64,000 bases of DNA from Pegoplata infirma. Lineage: Eukaryota > Arthropoda > Insecta > Diptera > Anthomyiidae. Both the position numbers and the translations under genes were made by a program. Below, one piece after another: positions 21,041 through 34,242 of this stretch. The stretch lies in NCBI GenBank assembly GCA_963921195.1, contig OY992539.1, forward strand, positions 102,928,964-102,992,963, in the 5' to 3' direction. Positions within the stretch are counted from its first letter, which is position 1; the number at the start of each line of letters is the position of its first letter. The notes under the pieces were generated by a model. The model did not search any database. It was not told where the DNA came from and saw only the letters and a program-made list of their open reading frames with translations.

Positions 21041-23398
21041 GGGGCATTCCAGGCCAAATCACTCACTTTTAGACCCGACCCCTTTCAATTTATTTTATTT
21101 TTGGATATGTTTTAGTACTTATTAAATGCAACTTGGACACCAATTTTCAGCCTTTTATTCCAAGATGGTGTTAAGTAATCAATTTTTCAAAATGGCAAAT
21201 GGAAAAATTAAAATTTTCAATTAATTTTGACCAGTTAAAACTATAGATATCTTAAAAAAAGTTGGACAACGTTTTGTGGTATTTAAATCTAGTTTTAGAA
21301 AAAAATATTAAAAAAATTATTCGAAGTAATTATCACTTATTTTTTAACGTTTAAAAATTGAAATCGACTTTTTGAAAAAGTCCGAAACCTTCGATTTTTT
21401 TTTACAAACGTCTAAAAGTTCTACTCGTAATTACACAACTTTTAATCCATAATTCGAGATGTGATCGCAATTTGTTCTATTTTTTTTCAAATTTTGAAAA
21501 TTGCACCTTTTATTTTTTGACTCTGATTTATTTTATATGGTGCTCCAAAAAAATTAAATTGGTAGATACTGACCCTAACTTACCGTGGATATATTCATTT
21601 CGAGGCAAAAATACGCCTCACAAAAATTAAGAATGAATGGACATGGATAAGTTGTTCCGCATGGGCCTTGAAGTTTAGAAAACGGATTACAAGGAAAAAT
21701 ATGAATTTTTTTCTGTTTTCTCAATTTTTTTGGTATTTTAAGTTAAGTTTTAATTCAAGTGGTTACAGAATTATAATACGGAGTAAAATGCCTCTCTAAT
21801 AAGGTACCAAAGACTGAAATCGGTTGAAAATCAGCCAAGTTATTACAACTTTCCCAGGCATCTAACGTATGGCAGAACACTTGATTAAGCAATATAATAC
21901 GTGTTAAATTATAAATTTAAAAACTTAACATTTGCATGGGTTATTGACCACTAGCCCATATGGCTTTTGGGCATTACTCAGCAATTGTTGTGCCTTAGGT
22001 TAATACTCTACTTACGGTAAATTAACTGCGTAAGCATTAATTTTATGATTTCAGTATAAGGTATTTAATTATTAATAATAATATATAGGTCATATAATTT
22101 TTTAGCTGTAAGCATTTTTTAGTTTTAATATTGGTTATAAATAAAAAAAAATATTAACTAACGGTAGTTAGTCGAAAAACCTTAATTAACTCCGTCGTTT
22201 GTTTTATTTCCGTGTGTACACCGTAAGTACACAATACGATTTTGGAAATTCATTGAAATTTTCTACTGTAATAACATTTTTTTATTCTTTAAGTTCAAAT
22301 GTAATTAGATGACAAGTATTTTTCATATTGTGTTTTGCTAACATTTTTTAAATTAGTGCTAAAAATGCCTGCATTTTCAAAACCCTTTTAAAATCTCTAT
22401 TTAAAAAAAAAATATTTTTTTTTGTTTTAAAATTTGGAAAAACCAAAAAAATATTATACTGAAACATGAATAATGAACAAATGTTATTACAGTAGAAAAT
22501 TTCAATAAATTTAAAAAAAGGGACTCGTATTTTTTAATCAAGTGGTATGGCACACGCTAGATGCCTGGGGAAGTTGTAATAACTTGGCTGATTTTCAACC
22601 GATTTTAGTTGTTAGTACCTTATTAGAAAGGCATTTTACTCCACATCATAATTCTGTAATCACTTGAATTAAAACTTAACTTAAAATACCAAAAAAATTG
22701 CGAAAACAGAAAAAAATTCAAATTTTTTCTCGTAATCCGTTTTTTAAACTTCAGGGACCATGCTAAACGCCTTACCCATGTCCGATCGTACTAAATTTTT
22801 GTGAGACGTATATTTACCTCCAAATGAATATATTTAGGGTAAGTTAGGGTCAGTATCTACCATTTTTTTTTTTTTTTTTGAGCTCCATATAAAATAAATC
22901 AGAGCCAAAACATAAAAGGTGCAATTTTAAAAATTAAAAAAAAATATAGAAAGAATTGTGATCACATCTCGAGTTATGGCTTAAAAGTTGCGTAATTTAA
23001 AGTATAATTTTTATAGTTTTTTACAAAAAAATCGAAGGTTTCGGACTTTTTCAAAAAGTTGATTTTAATTTTTAAACGTCAAAAAATAAGTGATAATTAC
23101 TTCGAATAATTTTTTCATATTTTTTTCTAAAACTACATTTAAATACCAACGAAACGTTGTCCAACTTTTTTTAAAATATCTATATTTTTTAATGATCAAA
23201 ATTAAATAAAAATTTAAATTTTTTAATTTTTTGGAGAAAATCGCCATTTTGAAAAATTGATTACTCAACATCATCTTGGAATAAAAGGCTGAAAATTGGT
23301 GTCCAAGTTGCATTTAATAAGAACTAAAACATATCCAAAAATAAAATAAATCGAAAGGGGTCAGGTCTAAAAGTGAGTGATTTGGCTTGGAATGCCCC
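21041..23398. mobile_element. Foldback element FB, copy 1
   Basis: The ends are GGGGCATTCCAGGCCAAATC and ...TTTGGCTTGGAATGCCCC. Long inverted arms of about 850-900 bp (to about 21900 and from about 22490). ATAT on both sides; subtracting the element and one ATAT gives exactly the (TA)n form seen in uninterrupted HINE copies at 28640 and 62170. The loop contains a further insertion (21901-22232). No transposase frame visible; presumably mobilised in trans. A second copy is 31357-33390. Confidence 0.85.
21901..22232. mobile_element. 332-bp insertion in the foldback arm
   Basis: Copy 2 of the foldback lacks this block. Here AATAC flanks it on both sides (21896-21900, 22233-22237), with tips GTGTTAAATT and GTAAGTACAC. 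The tips share only GTGT/ACAC, so the superfamily is unclear. Confidence 0.6.
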
Positions 23399-23493
23399 AT
23401 ATACTTTATGGGGTCCCAGACCGATATTTCGATGCGTTACACACGGAATGACAAAGTGAGTATACCCCCATACTGTGGTTGGAGAGTATAAAA

Positions 23494-24870
23494 AAACATA
23501 TTTGGCAACGCGAGGAATTATAGGGAAATTTTTAAAAAAGTTTCACGCATTTTTATTATACAAGTCGATTTAAATTGCTGTAAAAAAGTGACATTTCAGT
23601 TTTTTTATAATCGTTTCTTTCTAATAATTGTCAAAAGTTGTTGATTTTTAAATGCTTTTTTGCGATTTGAGGCGTTTAAAATTTAAGTCAAATTTTCACC
23701 GTAAAAAATAGAGCGTTAAGATTTAGAATACAATTTTCACTGATTTCTTTTTATCTGGATGAACCTACATTCAAAGTTTCATGTTTCTGGGACCATTATT
23801 TCATCGGGATATATAAAAGGTACCATAAGTACACATTTTTAACCCCTTTAAAACGGAATTTTGAAAAAGTACTTTTTACAAAATGTTTTTTTTTTCCATC
23901 GAGGGATCCTACATTCCAAATTTCAAGTATCTAGAATCATTATTTCAGGATATGTCAAAAGAACCAAAAGTACACTTTTTAAAGCCGTTAAGGAAAATAA
24001 TTTCCAAAAAGCACTTTTCTAGATTTTTTTTATATTAATTCTGCATTCCAAATTTCAAGCCGAAAGCACATTTTACCCCCCTTAAAAACGTAAGTTTCAA
24101 AAAAAATTTTTTCCAAATTTTTTTCACCAGGATCCTTTATAAAGGATAAAAATTTGAATGACACTTTACAATTTATCTTTTTTCGGCATTTTCAAAAGTA
24201 TTTTTTCCTGAACTTTTTTCACCAGACTCCTTTATAAAGGATAAAAAAATGAATGACACATTACAATTTATCGTTTTTCTACATTTTCCTTATAACAGTC
24301 GAACTTTCTGCCTTCAGTAAACCCTTGTGATATTCGATTCAGAACATATTTGTAGAACATTTTAACCCTTTAAACGTAAATCTTATTGTTAGTAGACTTT
24401 TGAGCTATTTCTTAAAAAAAAATACTTAAATGTCCAATCACAACGGCAGAGAGATGGTTAATATATTTTAGAAAAAAATTCCCCATGAAATTCTATTGAA
24501 GATATCCAAACAATATTTTAAGTTCAAAAGAACAGTTACATTATTTTTTTCGACTTTTTTCAAACGCCTTTAAAACAAAAATGAAAAATTCAGTAGGCTA
24601 TAAAAAATTTGAGACGTTACAGAGCAAAACCCATTGGTGGTTTTACTACTACACACAAGTACGTTCAAACTGTCTTGGTTTGGTTGAGACCCTAAGAAAT
24701 GACCCTTCAATTGTGTCACAGTGTATTTTGTACATTCTACATTTTAAATTTTTAGGACCATTTTTTAAGGAAATATAAAAGCAAAGTACTATTTTTTACT
24801 CATTTTACCCCCTTATAATCAACCTTTCCAAAAATCCAGTCTTAGTGAATCTACATAAAACAGTCGTGTT
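23494..24870. repeat. Inverted arm of the 285-bp repeat structure
   Basis: From about 23755, phrases complementary to the left arm return: GATCCTACATTCCAAATTTC, GGTACCATAAGTACAC, AACCTTTCCAAAAATCCAG. With 18661-20608 it forms one large inverted structure now split by the HINE. The part 24300-24700 is homologous to 15430-15650 (CAAACGCCTTT, CAGTAGGCTATAAAAAA). No gene. Confidence 0.6.
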
Positions 24871-25546
24871 TGTTTATTTCGGGTGTGCTGAATATAACAA
24901 AAACAACTGTAGTTATATAAAATGGAATTGATGCATTTTTGTTCAAACGCATGTAACTTCTACAATTTTTGACGGATTTGATAAAAAAATCTTTTAATTT
25001 TTTCGTAATAAATTAGACTTTAACTTTACATAAAGAAATAAAATTTTTAAGTTACTGTTAGTCAAATTTACAAAGAAATCAGTTAGGTTTACTTTGCGGA
25101 AATTAATTACAAATTACAGAAAAATCTAGCTATAAAATTCAAATCTGATGGCAAAATCAAATTAAGGAGGACAAATTACAAAATAATAAGTTGGTCTTGT
25201 TTCCCTTTTTTTTAAATTTTCCTGTATTCATAAATGTAGTTTCTTGAAAATTGTTACTTATGGTTAAGTAAATTGTTATGGTTATGATTAGTAAAAAAAC
25301 GTGACCTCGAGCTAGAGCAATTTTTTCAAAATGTTTGAGAAACTACAAATTGCTAACCAGTTTGTTAGTCTTTTATACGATTTTGCCGATTTTAAAAATG
25401 TAGTTAGAATTTAATTTCAAATATTTGACATCACTGTTTTCAATTTTCTAGTTTTAAGTCATCATGAACAAACAACATGGCATCATTTTGCTAATCAAGT
25501 TTGTTCGTAAGTAGGTAGTGTTTAATATAATGTATGTAAGTATTTA
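24871..25546. other. AT-rich non-coding DNA
   Basis: I see no repeat boundary, RNA or coding motif here. Confidence 0.3.
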
Positions 25547-25791
25547 CACTGGAAGAAAATTTAACTTAAAAGGAACCTATGTTATAAATTAAGTTTTTTC
25601 ATAAAATTTTATAATATCGTTGGTAATGATATTTTTCAAAAAACATGTTTTATAAAATATATGTTAGTTTAATAAAAAACCAATGTTCATTTATTTTTTA
25701 ATGACAATTCTTAGCTGTTACGAAAGAAATTATTTATGTCAAGCCATTATCGCTAACATAAAGTAAGTGTTACAGTAAATTTTTTTCTGGG
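25547..25791. mobile_element. 245-bp TA-flanked MITE
   Basis: The tips are CACTGGAAGAAAATTTAACT and AGTAAATTTTTTTCTGGG, with TA on both sides (25545-25546, 25792-25793). The tip resembles the CACCCAGAAAAG family at 37853-38264. Non-coding. Confidence 0.6.
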
Positions 25792-25793
25792 TA

Positions 25794-26552
25794 ACAATTT
25801 GAAGAAACGAAAATATTACTTAAATATAAAGCTTTGAAATGCTATGAAATATTTAGCAAAAAAAAAAACAAGTTTAAAAATTGCGGCACTTACAAAATTT
25901 TAGCAGTTATAGCTCGATATAATGGAGGATATTCTACCAGTGTATTTTTTATATATTTACATGTTTGTACACAAATGTGTAAGTATGTATATAAATTTGT
26001 TGAACGAAAACATTGAATTATATTCCTTTGAAACATACAACATAGTCAGTCATAAGTATACAGCAGCTGTTGTTACATAGTTGCTCTTGTTGTTTTTTTG
26101 TTTGTGCACCCAACAACAAATCTTATGAAAATTATTTTAACGCACAACGCGTTAAATTAGTATTCAACACTGTTCAAGACTTACACTTGATACGGTAGAC
26201 ACTGTTAGCATTGTATGCTTGTTACACACAGTACAACATAAATTTTTCTCAATATAAAACTTAACATATGAATGGCAGCGCTTTAAAAAAATGGAAAAAT
26301 TTAACTTTTTACTCTAATAATTTTACAGTTGGATAAAGACTGTTTTAAATGCAACTTTTAAGTGGGCAATTTTTTCATGTGTTTGGTGTAATAAAAAGTT
26401 ACATTTTAAAAATTTTACATTCTTACAACCGAATAAAGGCTGAACTGAATACCCTTAGTATGTGTGTGGCCTCCACTGCTCTAGATCGATTGTTATCCCG
26501 GTGTTATTCTAGATTCATTTTGATTTTAAACAAATTTATTTGTACTTCGAGG
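25794..26552. other. Non-coding DNA, no feature recognised
   Basis: Frames of 60 and 89 codons (25834-26016, 26349-26618) lack recognisable motifs, and the second runs into the hAT-like element. Nothing else supported. Confidence 0.3.
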
Positions 26553-26560
26553 GTGCTGAA

Positions 26561-28098
26561 TAGAGTTTTTCTTTTCCCGGACTTTTTCATTTCCCGGGAA
26601 AGCGGGATTCATTTTTAAATTTCCCGGGATCCCGGGAATTCCCGCTATAACTAAAAACTCAATTTTTTTGTCAAAAAAATATATAAAAACCTTATGAATG
26701 CGATTACACTATTTATAATGTTTATTAACACCATAAAAATCTTATTTAGTACCTTTAAAACAGAAAAAAAAATAAGTTTCGAGAAAAAAAGAACAATTTT
26801 TGTTACCCAGTTCTTATAAAAAAAACGGTCCAATATATCGAAGTCATTTAAAAGTATTTTTAAGGGAATATGTTAATTCACATCGCTTTATCTGTTTTAA
26901 TAATAAAAATTCATCATTTATTCTAATTCATCTTGTTGTTAGTTCATTTTTACAATTGGTTCTCAACGCTTTGCCCTTAAAACACAATGAAACTAATTCA
27001 CAGGAATTTCTCTATTATGTTTTTGAAACTGAATGTAACTGTTTCAGAGAAATGAAATAATAAGAAAATTTACCCCAAAAATTATTAAAAAAATTAAAAA
27101 TCCTGGTTTCTAAAAAAAAACTGTCATCCTTTACACAGATTTTATACCAATTTATCGATTTAAAAAGAATCATGTCCAGAGACATAAATATTTTCTAAAG
27201 AAACAAATAATCGTACTGCAAATTTTTATAATGCAGTTCTCAAAAAAAAAATTTCTTTGCTTCTGAAAAAAAGTATCAGGATCTGATAACACAGCCCAAC
27301 AACCAAAATCGCAGTGGGATGAAACAAAAAGCAAATGAAAGCATAATAAAACCCTCGACACTTTTTTTGGTTTAGCGCTAAATTTTTTTACACGCATTTG
27401 AAGTTGGTGAACTTTTATTATAATTATAATAATAATTGCTTAAAAATTGTATAAGGCGTATGATTAATTTGTTAATTGCCTTTAAATAACAATCATACTC
27501 AACGGTGAACAGTGGATTATTTTTATTAATTTGGCTATTCAGTAAATAGGTACGGGACCGATTACAGCGAAATTCATACCGGTTGTAGCTAACGTAATTT
27601 CGAGCTTATGTTTAGACCAGGGGCCCCTAATGTAGGACATGTTTAGTACACAAAAGCTTTAATTGCTTTAAATGCGTGTAAAAAATAGTCTAGCGCTGAA
27701 TTAAAAAAATGTCTTGATGGCTTTGTTATGTAAAATGTAAACTTTAATTTGCTTTTTGTTTCATTCTATTCCGATTTTAAATTTAGATTTTTTATCACTG
27801 TGTAATTATATCCTATCGAAATTTAGATATTGTGAGACTTTTTTCATTTCGTAAGTCTCAGATTTCATGACTTTTTTAGTTAGAACGTCTCTCTTTTTGG
27901 GCCCTCATGGTCCCTGCGTACGTTTCTGTCATCAATTATCAAGAATTTTAATAAAATCTCTAAAAAATAACATACTAAATAATCAATAGAAGTCGAAAAA
28001 TCAACAATTTCAAAGAAACTAAAATTCTCGGGAATTCCCGCTCTATTTCCCGGGATTTCGGGATCGAAAATTAACGGGAATTCCCGTGAAAAACTCTA
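26561..28098. mobile_element. hAT-like element with TTCCCGGGAATTCCCG subterminal arrays
   Basis: The tips are TAGAGTTTTTC and GAAAAACTCTA, flanked by GTGCTGAA (26553-26560) and GTGCTAAA (28099-28106), an 8-bp TSD with one mismatch. Each end has a cluster of CCCGGGA and GGGAATTCCCG words. The 1.3-kb middle encodes nothing I recognise, so it is a non-autonomous derivative. Confidence 0.85.
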
Positions 28099-28210
28099 GT
28101 GCTAAATCAAAAAAAAAAAATAACACTTTTAAAAAAAAACTTAAGAAAGTTTTGTTGAAAAAAGGATGACAGCAAACTAAATCTGTAAAATTTCAAAATA
28201 ATCTGCCTAA

Positions 28211-28741
28211 CAGTAAGAGTGTTAAATTCGGCTGTGCCGAACATTTTATACCCTTCAAAATGTAAAAAAAATAAAAACAAAAGTGTCAGGGGCGTTTGTT
28301 TTTTTTTTTTGTAGGGGGGTGATGGGGGTCAGTGGGGGACGTTGAGAGCACCTTCCTATCCCGATAAATATAACAAATGTTTCATTTATTTAACAAAAAA
28401 AATGTAAAAAAAGTGTATTTTTTCAGAGGTCTGTTCAGTTCTTCAAGGGGGAACTTTTTTCCCCCTGAGCCGATTTTCCCCCTGAGCCCATTTACGAACT
28501 AAGCCTGCATAGGACCATAAGACTTATTCATGCCAAATTGCAGGATGCTAGCTCTTTTATTTTGGACAGTATCGTGCCATCTACAGACAGACGGACGGAC
28601 GGATATTCACAGAATGTCTTAGAATCGATCATGGATCAATAATATATATACTTTATTGGATCACCGACCGATATTTCGATGCGTTACAAACGGAAAGACA
28701 AAGTGAGTATACCCCCATACTGTGGTTGGAGGGTATAAAAA
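28211..28741 (-). mobile_element. HINE/DINE-1-like element, family A, uninterrupted
   Basis: The compact 530-bp copy shows every family A block without nested insertions: hairpin AATTCGGCTGTGCCGAA, TATACCC, a G-rich tract, CCGATTTTCCCC, ACAGACAGACGGACGGACGG, (TA)n, TTGGAGGGTATA. It serves as the empty-site reference for the interrupted copies. Confidence 0.85.
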
Positions 28742-29629
28742 TATGTTTAAAAATACGTTTAAAATATTGTTTTGATTGCATTAAAAAATAAAAAAAATTA
28801 ATTAAAAAATTGAAAAAAAAGAACTTAGAAATTTTCTTCAAAAAAGAATGACATCAATCTTTTTCTGTGTAATTGATAAATAATCTGCTAAAAATATCTT
28901 CAACATCCTTCTGTTTGCATAAATGTCTGGATATTAGCTTTTTAGTTTCATTTTATTTTACTTTTGGCACGAAATAATTTTGTTGTCGAGTTTTGCGGAA
29001 AAAGATCATGTCCGGCGAGCTCATGTCGTGATCTAAATTGCGGGCCATTTCCGCTAGGCCTACCACACTACACTCGTTACAGTCGCCATCGGTTAAAATG
29101 GTCTGATTTGGCTAAATATAAGTTTAAATGAAAGAAAGATCTATAAAATAGTTAACGGAAACAAAATTCCTAGTTTTTTTTTTAACTTCTCGAACGTAGG
29201 AAAAACCGCCATTTTGTGAAATTGTTTGACAAATTTCAAATGGAGTTAGCTCAAAAACCGTTTGACATTTTTAAGATATTTTTTGATATTTGTGTTCAGC
29301 ATGCCAAAATTAATAAATATAATGTATCGGGAGATATTTTTTTTTATTTTTTATTTTTCAAAAATCTAAAATTTTGGTGGAAATTTTCCAAAAACGTAAA
29401 ATGATCGGATATGGTTCAAATTGATTTTGAATGAAATATTGTGTCAAGCTCTTTGAAATGGTAAAGGGTAAGAAATTTCGAGATTTTTTTTATTTTTTTT
29501 TTTTTTTGTAAATGTCAAATAGCGATATCTCGAAAACCGTGTGACCGATTTTAAAAACTCTTAATATTCGTGTTCAGCGCATCAAACTTAATAAGTATGA
29601 TGTGTCTCAAGCTATAGTTTTTAAAATTA
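28742..29629. repeat. Non-coding DNA with about 278-bp satellite-like repeat
   Basis: Within 29163-29629 the phrase CGTGTTCAGC / TGTGTTCAGC recurs at about 29291 and 29569 inside alignable blocks (AAAACCGT.TGAC, TTAATAA.TATAATGT), giving a period near 278 bp. A further related block follows at 30365-30545. The frame 29216-29404 is part of it. Confidence 0.5.
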
Positions 29630-30362
29630 CCCAGCAAAACTTTGGTAATGGGTAGTGATTATATAACACATTACCAGGTAATGTATATACCTTATTTGTA
29701 GCATTATTTTAGGATGTCTTACCAAACATTTGTTCCACATCGTATTATTTTCAAGTAAAAAATAATGCATTACTAATAATTTGCTACGTAATGCATGATT
29801 ATTGGAAAAAATGTATTTCATATTTATTATTTCTTAGCATTAAATCATGGATGACTTATATTTGGTTACATTATGTATTATTTGAAAGTTTGAAATAATG
29901 CATTATTTATAATTGGATGCATAATGCATTACAATAACATAAAAAATAATTATTTTATAAAAAAATGCATAAGTTTAAACTAGAGATGGGCTCACGACAG
30001 GAAATTTCTAACGACACACAGCCACGAGCATATTTTATCTACTTACACTCACTTACAATCACGTGAGTAAATTTAATACAAAATTACTTTTTCACTACTT
30101 GTAACACCTTATATATTATCTTCTGGTATGCTATATTATTTCATTTCTCGTAACCTATAAAATATCATATATTGTACACCTTACTCGTATTCTTCGTTAC
30201 AAATGTATGACTTATTTTATACCTTACTGGTATTCTTTGTGATAATGTGGATGCATTACTTTGAGTCTCATCGCCTGTTAAAATCATCAATGCTGCAATG
30301 TATAAAATAAGAGATCCTATACCTTATTTTATACCTTATTTGGTAATCTAAGTTTTGCTGGG
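29630..30362. mobile_element. CCCAGCAAAAC-tipped MITE with AATGCATTA arrays
   Basis: 733 bp; tips CCCAGCAAAACTTTGGTAAT and ATCTAAGTTTTGCTGGG with TA on both sides (29628-29629, 30363-30364). The interior repeats TAATGCATTA and ACCTTATTT words on both strands. It contains a fragment of the 12480-12807 hAT family at about 29985-30070. It shares tips but not interior with 44853-46132. Confidence 0.75.
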
Positions 30363-30552
30363 TATTTTTCTAAAAATTTTCAAAAGTCCAAAGCTTTGAT
30401 CGCCGGGCTTATTTTAATCCGATTGACCTCAAATTTGTACCACATAAGTTTTAGGCCTAAGATAATAAAAATTTGCCCCAACGTTCAAAATCGGAAGAAC
30501 AAATTTTTTGCCATACAACAAAATGCCAGTCCCTTGCCTTTTTCGTTTTTAG

Positions 30553-31170
30553 AAAAAAAAAGTAAAAAAGTTAAATTCGGCCTTGCCGAATGTAATGATA
30601 CCATCCACAATTTCAAAAAGATTATTGCAAAACACTTTTTTTAAAAGGAAATTACTTTTGAAAAAAAAAAAAAAAAAATTTGAAAAAAAAAAAATTCTCA
30701 AAAAAAATCCGCGAAAAAAAAATCCGTGATTTTTTTCTTTTTTTGCCCAAAAATATGTTCGTACTTGTTTAAATACCATTTGGTGTTCAATTATGTCAAC
30801 CAGCAGTCGAATTAAAGCATTTTGTTTTTTAGGTTATGTTGAATGTACTAAAAATTTTGAGGTGTCCTTACATTTTCGTTCATAACTTTTGAACCGCTGA
30901 ACCCATATTGCTCAAATACAATACCAAACTTCTGGGGAGAACATCCAATAAATATGTTAAGTTTCAGTAATCTCCATGTAATATTTTGGCCGTGATCACC
31001 ATTTCCACAGAGAGACAGACGGACAGACGGACATCGCTAGAATGTCTTAAAATCGATCGGGGATCATGAATATATATACTTTATGGAGTCCCAGACCGAT
31101 ATTTCGCTGAGTTACAAACGGAATGACAAACTTATATATACCCTCTATCACTAAGTGGAGGGTATAAAAA
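30553..31170 (-). mobile_element. HINE/DINE-1-like element, family C
   Basis: Hairpin AATTCGGCCTTGCCGAAT, GTCY tract at about 31012-31031, (TA)n and the end CTAAGTGGAGGGTATAAAA. Inverted relative of the halves at 60750-60765 and 63068-63657. Non-coding. Confidence 0.8.
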
Positions 31171-31256
31171 TACTGAAAAATTTAAATTTTCTAAACTTTA
31201 GGAAAAAACAAAAAGTAAACTAAAACGTTTTTAAAAACTAAAACGTTTTTAAAATT

Positions 31257-34111
31257 GTTTTATACCCTCCACTCTAGTGATAGAGGGTATATATAAGTTT
31301 GTCATTCCGTTTGTAATACCTCGAAATATTGGTCTAGGACCCCATTAAGTATATATGGGGCATTCCAAGCCAAATCACTCACTTTTAGACCCGACCCCTT
31401 TCGATTTATTTTATTTTTGGATATGTTTGAGTACTTATTAAATGCAACTTAAACACCAATTTTCAGCCTTTTATTTCAAGATGGTGTTGAGTAATCAATT
31501 TTTCAAAATGGCGATTTTCTCAAAAAAATTAAAAAATTGAAATTTTTAATTAATTTTGACCATTAAAAAATATAGATATTTTAAAAAAAGTTGGACAACG
31601 TTTTGTTGGTATTTAAATGTAGTTTTAGAAAAAAAATATGAAAAAATTATTCGATGTAATTATCACTTATTTTTTGACGTTTAAAAATTAAAATCGACTT
31701 TTTGAAAAAGTCCGAAACCTTCGATTTTTTTGTAAAAAACAATAAAAATTCTACTCTCAATTACGCAACTTTTAAGCCATAATTCGAGATGTGATCACAA
31801 TTTTTTCTATTTTTTTTCAAATTTTAAAAATTGCACCTTTTATTTTTTGGCTCTGATTTATTTTATATGGTGCTCCAAAAAAAATAAATTGGTAGATATT
31901 GACCCTAACTTACCCCAGATATATTTATTTCGAGGTAAAAATACGTCTCACAAAAATTTAGAACGATCGGAAATGGGTAAGGCGTTTAGCATGGTCCTTG
32001 AAGTTTAAAAAACGGATTACAAGGAAAAATATGATTTTTTTTTCGGTTTTCGCAATATTTTTGGTATTTTAAGTTAATTTTTATTTCATGCAATTACAGA
32101 ATTATGATGTAGAGTAAAATGCCTTTCTAATAAGGTACTTAAAACTAAAATCGGTTGAAAATCAGCCAAGTTATTACAACTTCCCCAGGCATCTAGCGTG
32201 TGTCATAACGCTTGATTAAAGAATACGAGTCCCTTTTTTTAAATTTATTGAAATTTTTTACTGTAATAACATTTTTTCATTATTCATGTTTCAGTGTAAT
32301 ATTTTTTTGGTTTTTCCAAATTTTAAAACAAAAAAACAAAAAATTTTTTTAAAATAGATATTTCAAAATGGTGTTGAAAATGCAGGCATTTTTAGCATTA
32401 ATTTAAAAAATGTTAGCAAAACACAATATGAAAAATAGTTGTCATCAAATTACATTTGAACTTGAGGAATAAAAAAATGTTATTACAGTAGAAAATTTCA
32501 ATGAATTTAAAAAATCGGATTGTATTGCTTAATCAAGTCGTCTGCCACACATTAGATGTCTGGGGAAGTTGTAATAACTTGGCTGATTTTCAACCGATTT
32601 TAGTTTTCAGTACCTTATTAGAAAGGCATTTTACTCTACATCATAATTCTGTAATTGCTTGAAATAAAAATTAACTTTAAATACCAAAAATATTGCGAAA
32701 ACAGAAAAAAATTCATATTTTTGCTAGTAATCCGTTTTTTAAACTTCAAGGACCATGCTAAACGCCTTATCCATTTCCGATCGTTCTAAATTTTTGTGAG
32801 ACGTATTTTTACCTCGAAATAAATATATCTGGGGTAAGTTAGGGTCAATATCTACCAATTTATTTTTTTTGGAGCACCATATAAAATAAATCAGAGCCAA
32901 AAAATAAAAGGTGCAATTTTTAAAATTTAAAAAAAAATAGAAAGAATTGTGATCACATCTCGAATTATGGCTTAAAAGTTGCGTAATTGAGAGTGGAATT
33001 TTTATTGTTTTTTAGAAAAAAATCGAAGGTTTCGGACTTTTTCAAAAAGACGGTTTTAATTTTAAAACGTCAAAAAATAAGTGATAATTACTTCGAATAA
33101 TTTTTTCATATTTTTTTTCTAAAACTACATTGAAATACCAACAAAACGTTGTCCAAATTTTTTTAAAATATCTATATTTTTTAATGGTCAAAATTAATTG
33201 ATAATTTCAATTTCTTAATTTTTTTGAGAAAATCGCCATTTTGAAAAATTGATTACTCAACACCATCTTGAAATAAAAGGCTGAAAATTGGTGTCCAAGT
33301 TGCATTTAGTAAGTATTAAAACATATCCAAAAATAAAATAAATCGAAAGGGGTCGGGTCTAAAAGTGAGTGATTTGGCTTGGAATGCCCCATATATTCAT
33401 GATACTTGATCGATTTTAAGACGATCTAACGATGTCCGTCCGTCCGTCTGTCCGTCTGTTTGTCTGTTGAAAACACGCTAACTTTTAAAAACTTTACGAA
33501 GGCTCCTGAAATTTGGCATACATGTTGGGCATTTACCTGGTCAGGTTGTTCTTGCAATCAACAATCAGCGAAATCGGTCTAGTGGTTCAAAAGTTATAAG
33601 CAAATGAGTGAATTTCGGCAAGGGTTTTTCTGGAATTTACGAGATAAAACACATGGTAACTTTCGAACGGCAATTCTGAGGGTGCTGAAGTGAGGCATAT
33701 ATACTTGCCGTTCCTCTGGTCCGGTTCGTTTTATATTTCAGCTAAATCGGTCCAGTGGTTACCTTAAATTCACGTGTTGAAAACACGTTAAAAATGTTTT
33801 AAAAACATTTGTAAGTCACAAAAATATTTTACAAGGTTTTTTGTCACTCAAAAATATTTTTAAACTAAAACAAAAAAAAAACTCAAAAAAATTTTACATT
33901 AAAAAAAAATTTTACACTCCAAAAAAAAATTAGTAAATTATTTTTTTTTTTTTTTCAAAATTACTAAAAAAAAGTTTTTTTACACAAAATAAAATATTTC
34001 TAATCAAAAATGTTATTTTTTCACGTTAAAAAATTTACTTTCACTTAAAAAGGGCATTGTGGAGGGTATTCATAGATTCGGCCAAGTCGAATTTTACTTT
34101 TCTACTTGTTT
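31257..34111 (+). mobile_element. HINE/DINE-1-like element, family B, carrying a foldback
   Basis: Starts TATACCCTCCACTCTAGTGA, and contains (TA)n, ATGTCCGTCCGTCCGTCTGT (about 33434-33468) and a family B body. It ends GGAGGGTATTCATAGATTCG, hairpin TTCGGCCAAGTCGAA, and ACTTGTT. The (TA)n tract is interrupted by 31357-33390. A TTTTTACACTCAAAAA-like array lies at about 33840-34010. Confidence 0.8.
31357..33390. mobile_element. Foldback element FB, copy 2
   Basis: 2034 bp, GGGGCATTCCAAGCCAAATC to TTGGCTTGGAATGCCCC, with inverted arms of about 920 bp and a loop of about 180 bp near 32280-32465. Flanked by ATAT; removing the element and one ATAT restores AGTATATATATTCATG, the form found in another HINE. 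It lacks the 332-bp insertion of copy 1. No protein frame of note. Confidence 0.88.
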
Positions 34112-34242
34112 TTTATTAGCTTAGAAAAAGAAAAACCAAAATCGGTAAAGAATTGGGACCTGTAGGCAAAAAAAAATTAACAAATAGGCAAAAAAAAAAT
34201 GTTTTGGCCAATTAAACCCATATCTTCAGATAATATTAACAT

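Larger units (their letters stand above)
20609..23493 (-). mobile_element. HINE/DINE-1-like element, family A, carrying a foldback
   Basis: ACAAGTGTTAAATTCGGCTG hairpin end at left, TATACCCTCCAAC, (GTCY)n at about 20960-20997, (TA)n, TTGGAGAGTATA at 23479-23490. The (TA)n tract is interrupted by the 2358-bp foldback 21041-23398. The HINE itself sits in a GGATCCAACAACAG unit of the tandem repeat. Confidence 0.8.
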
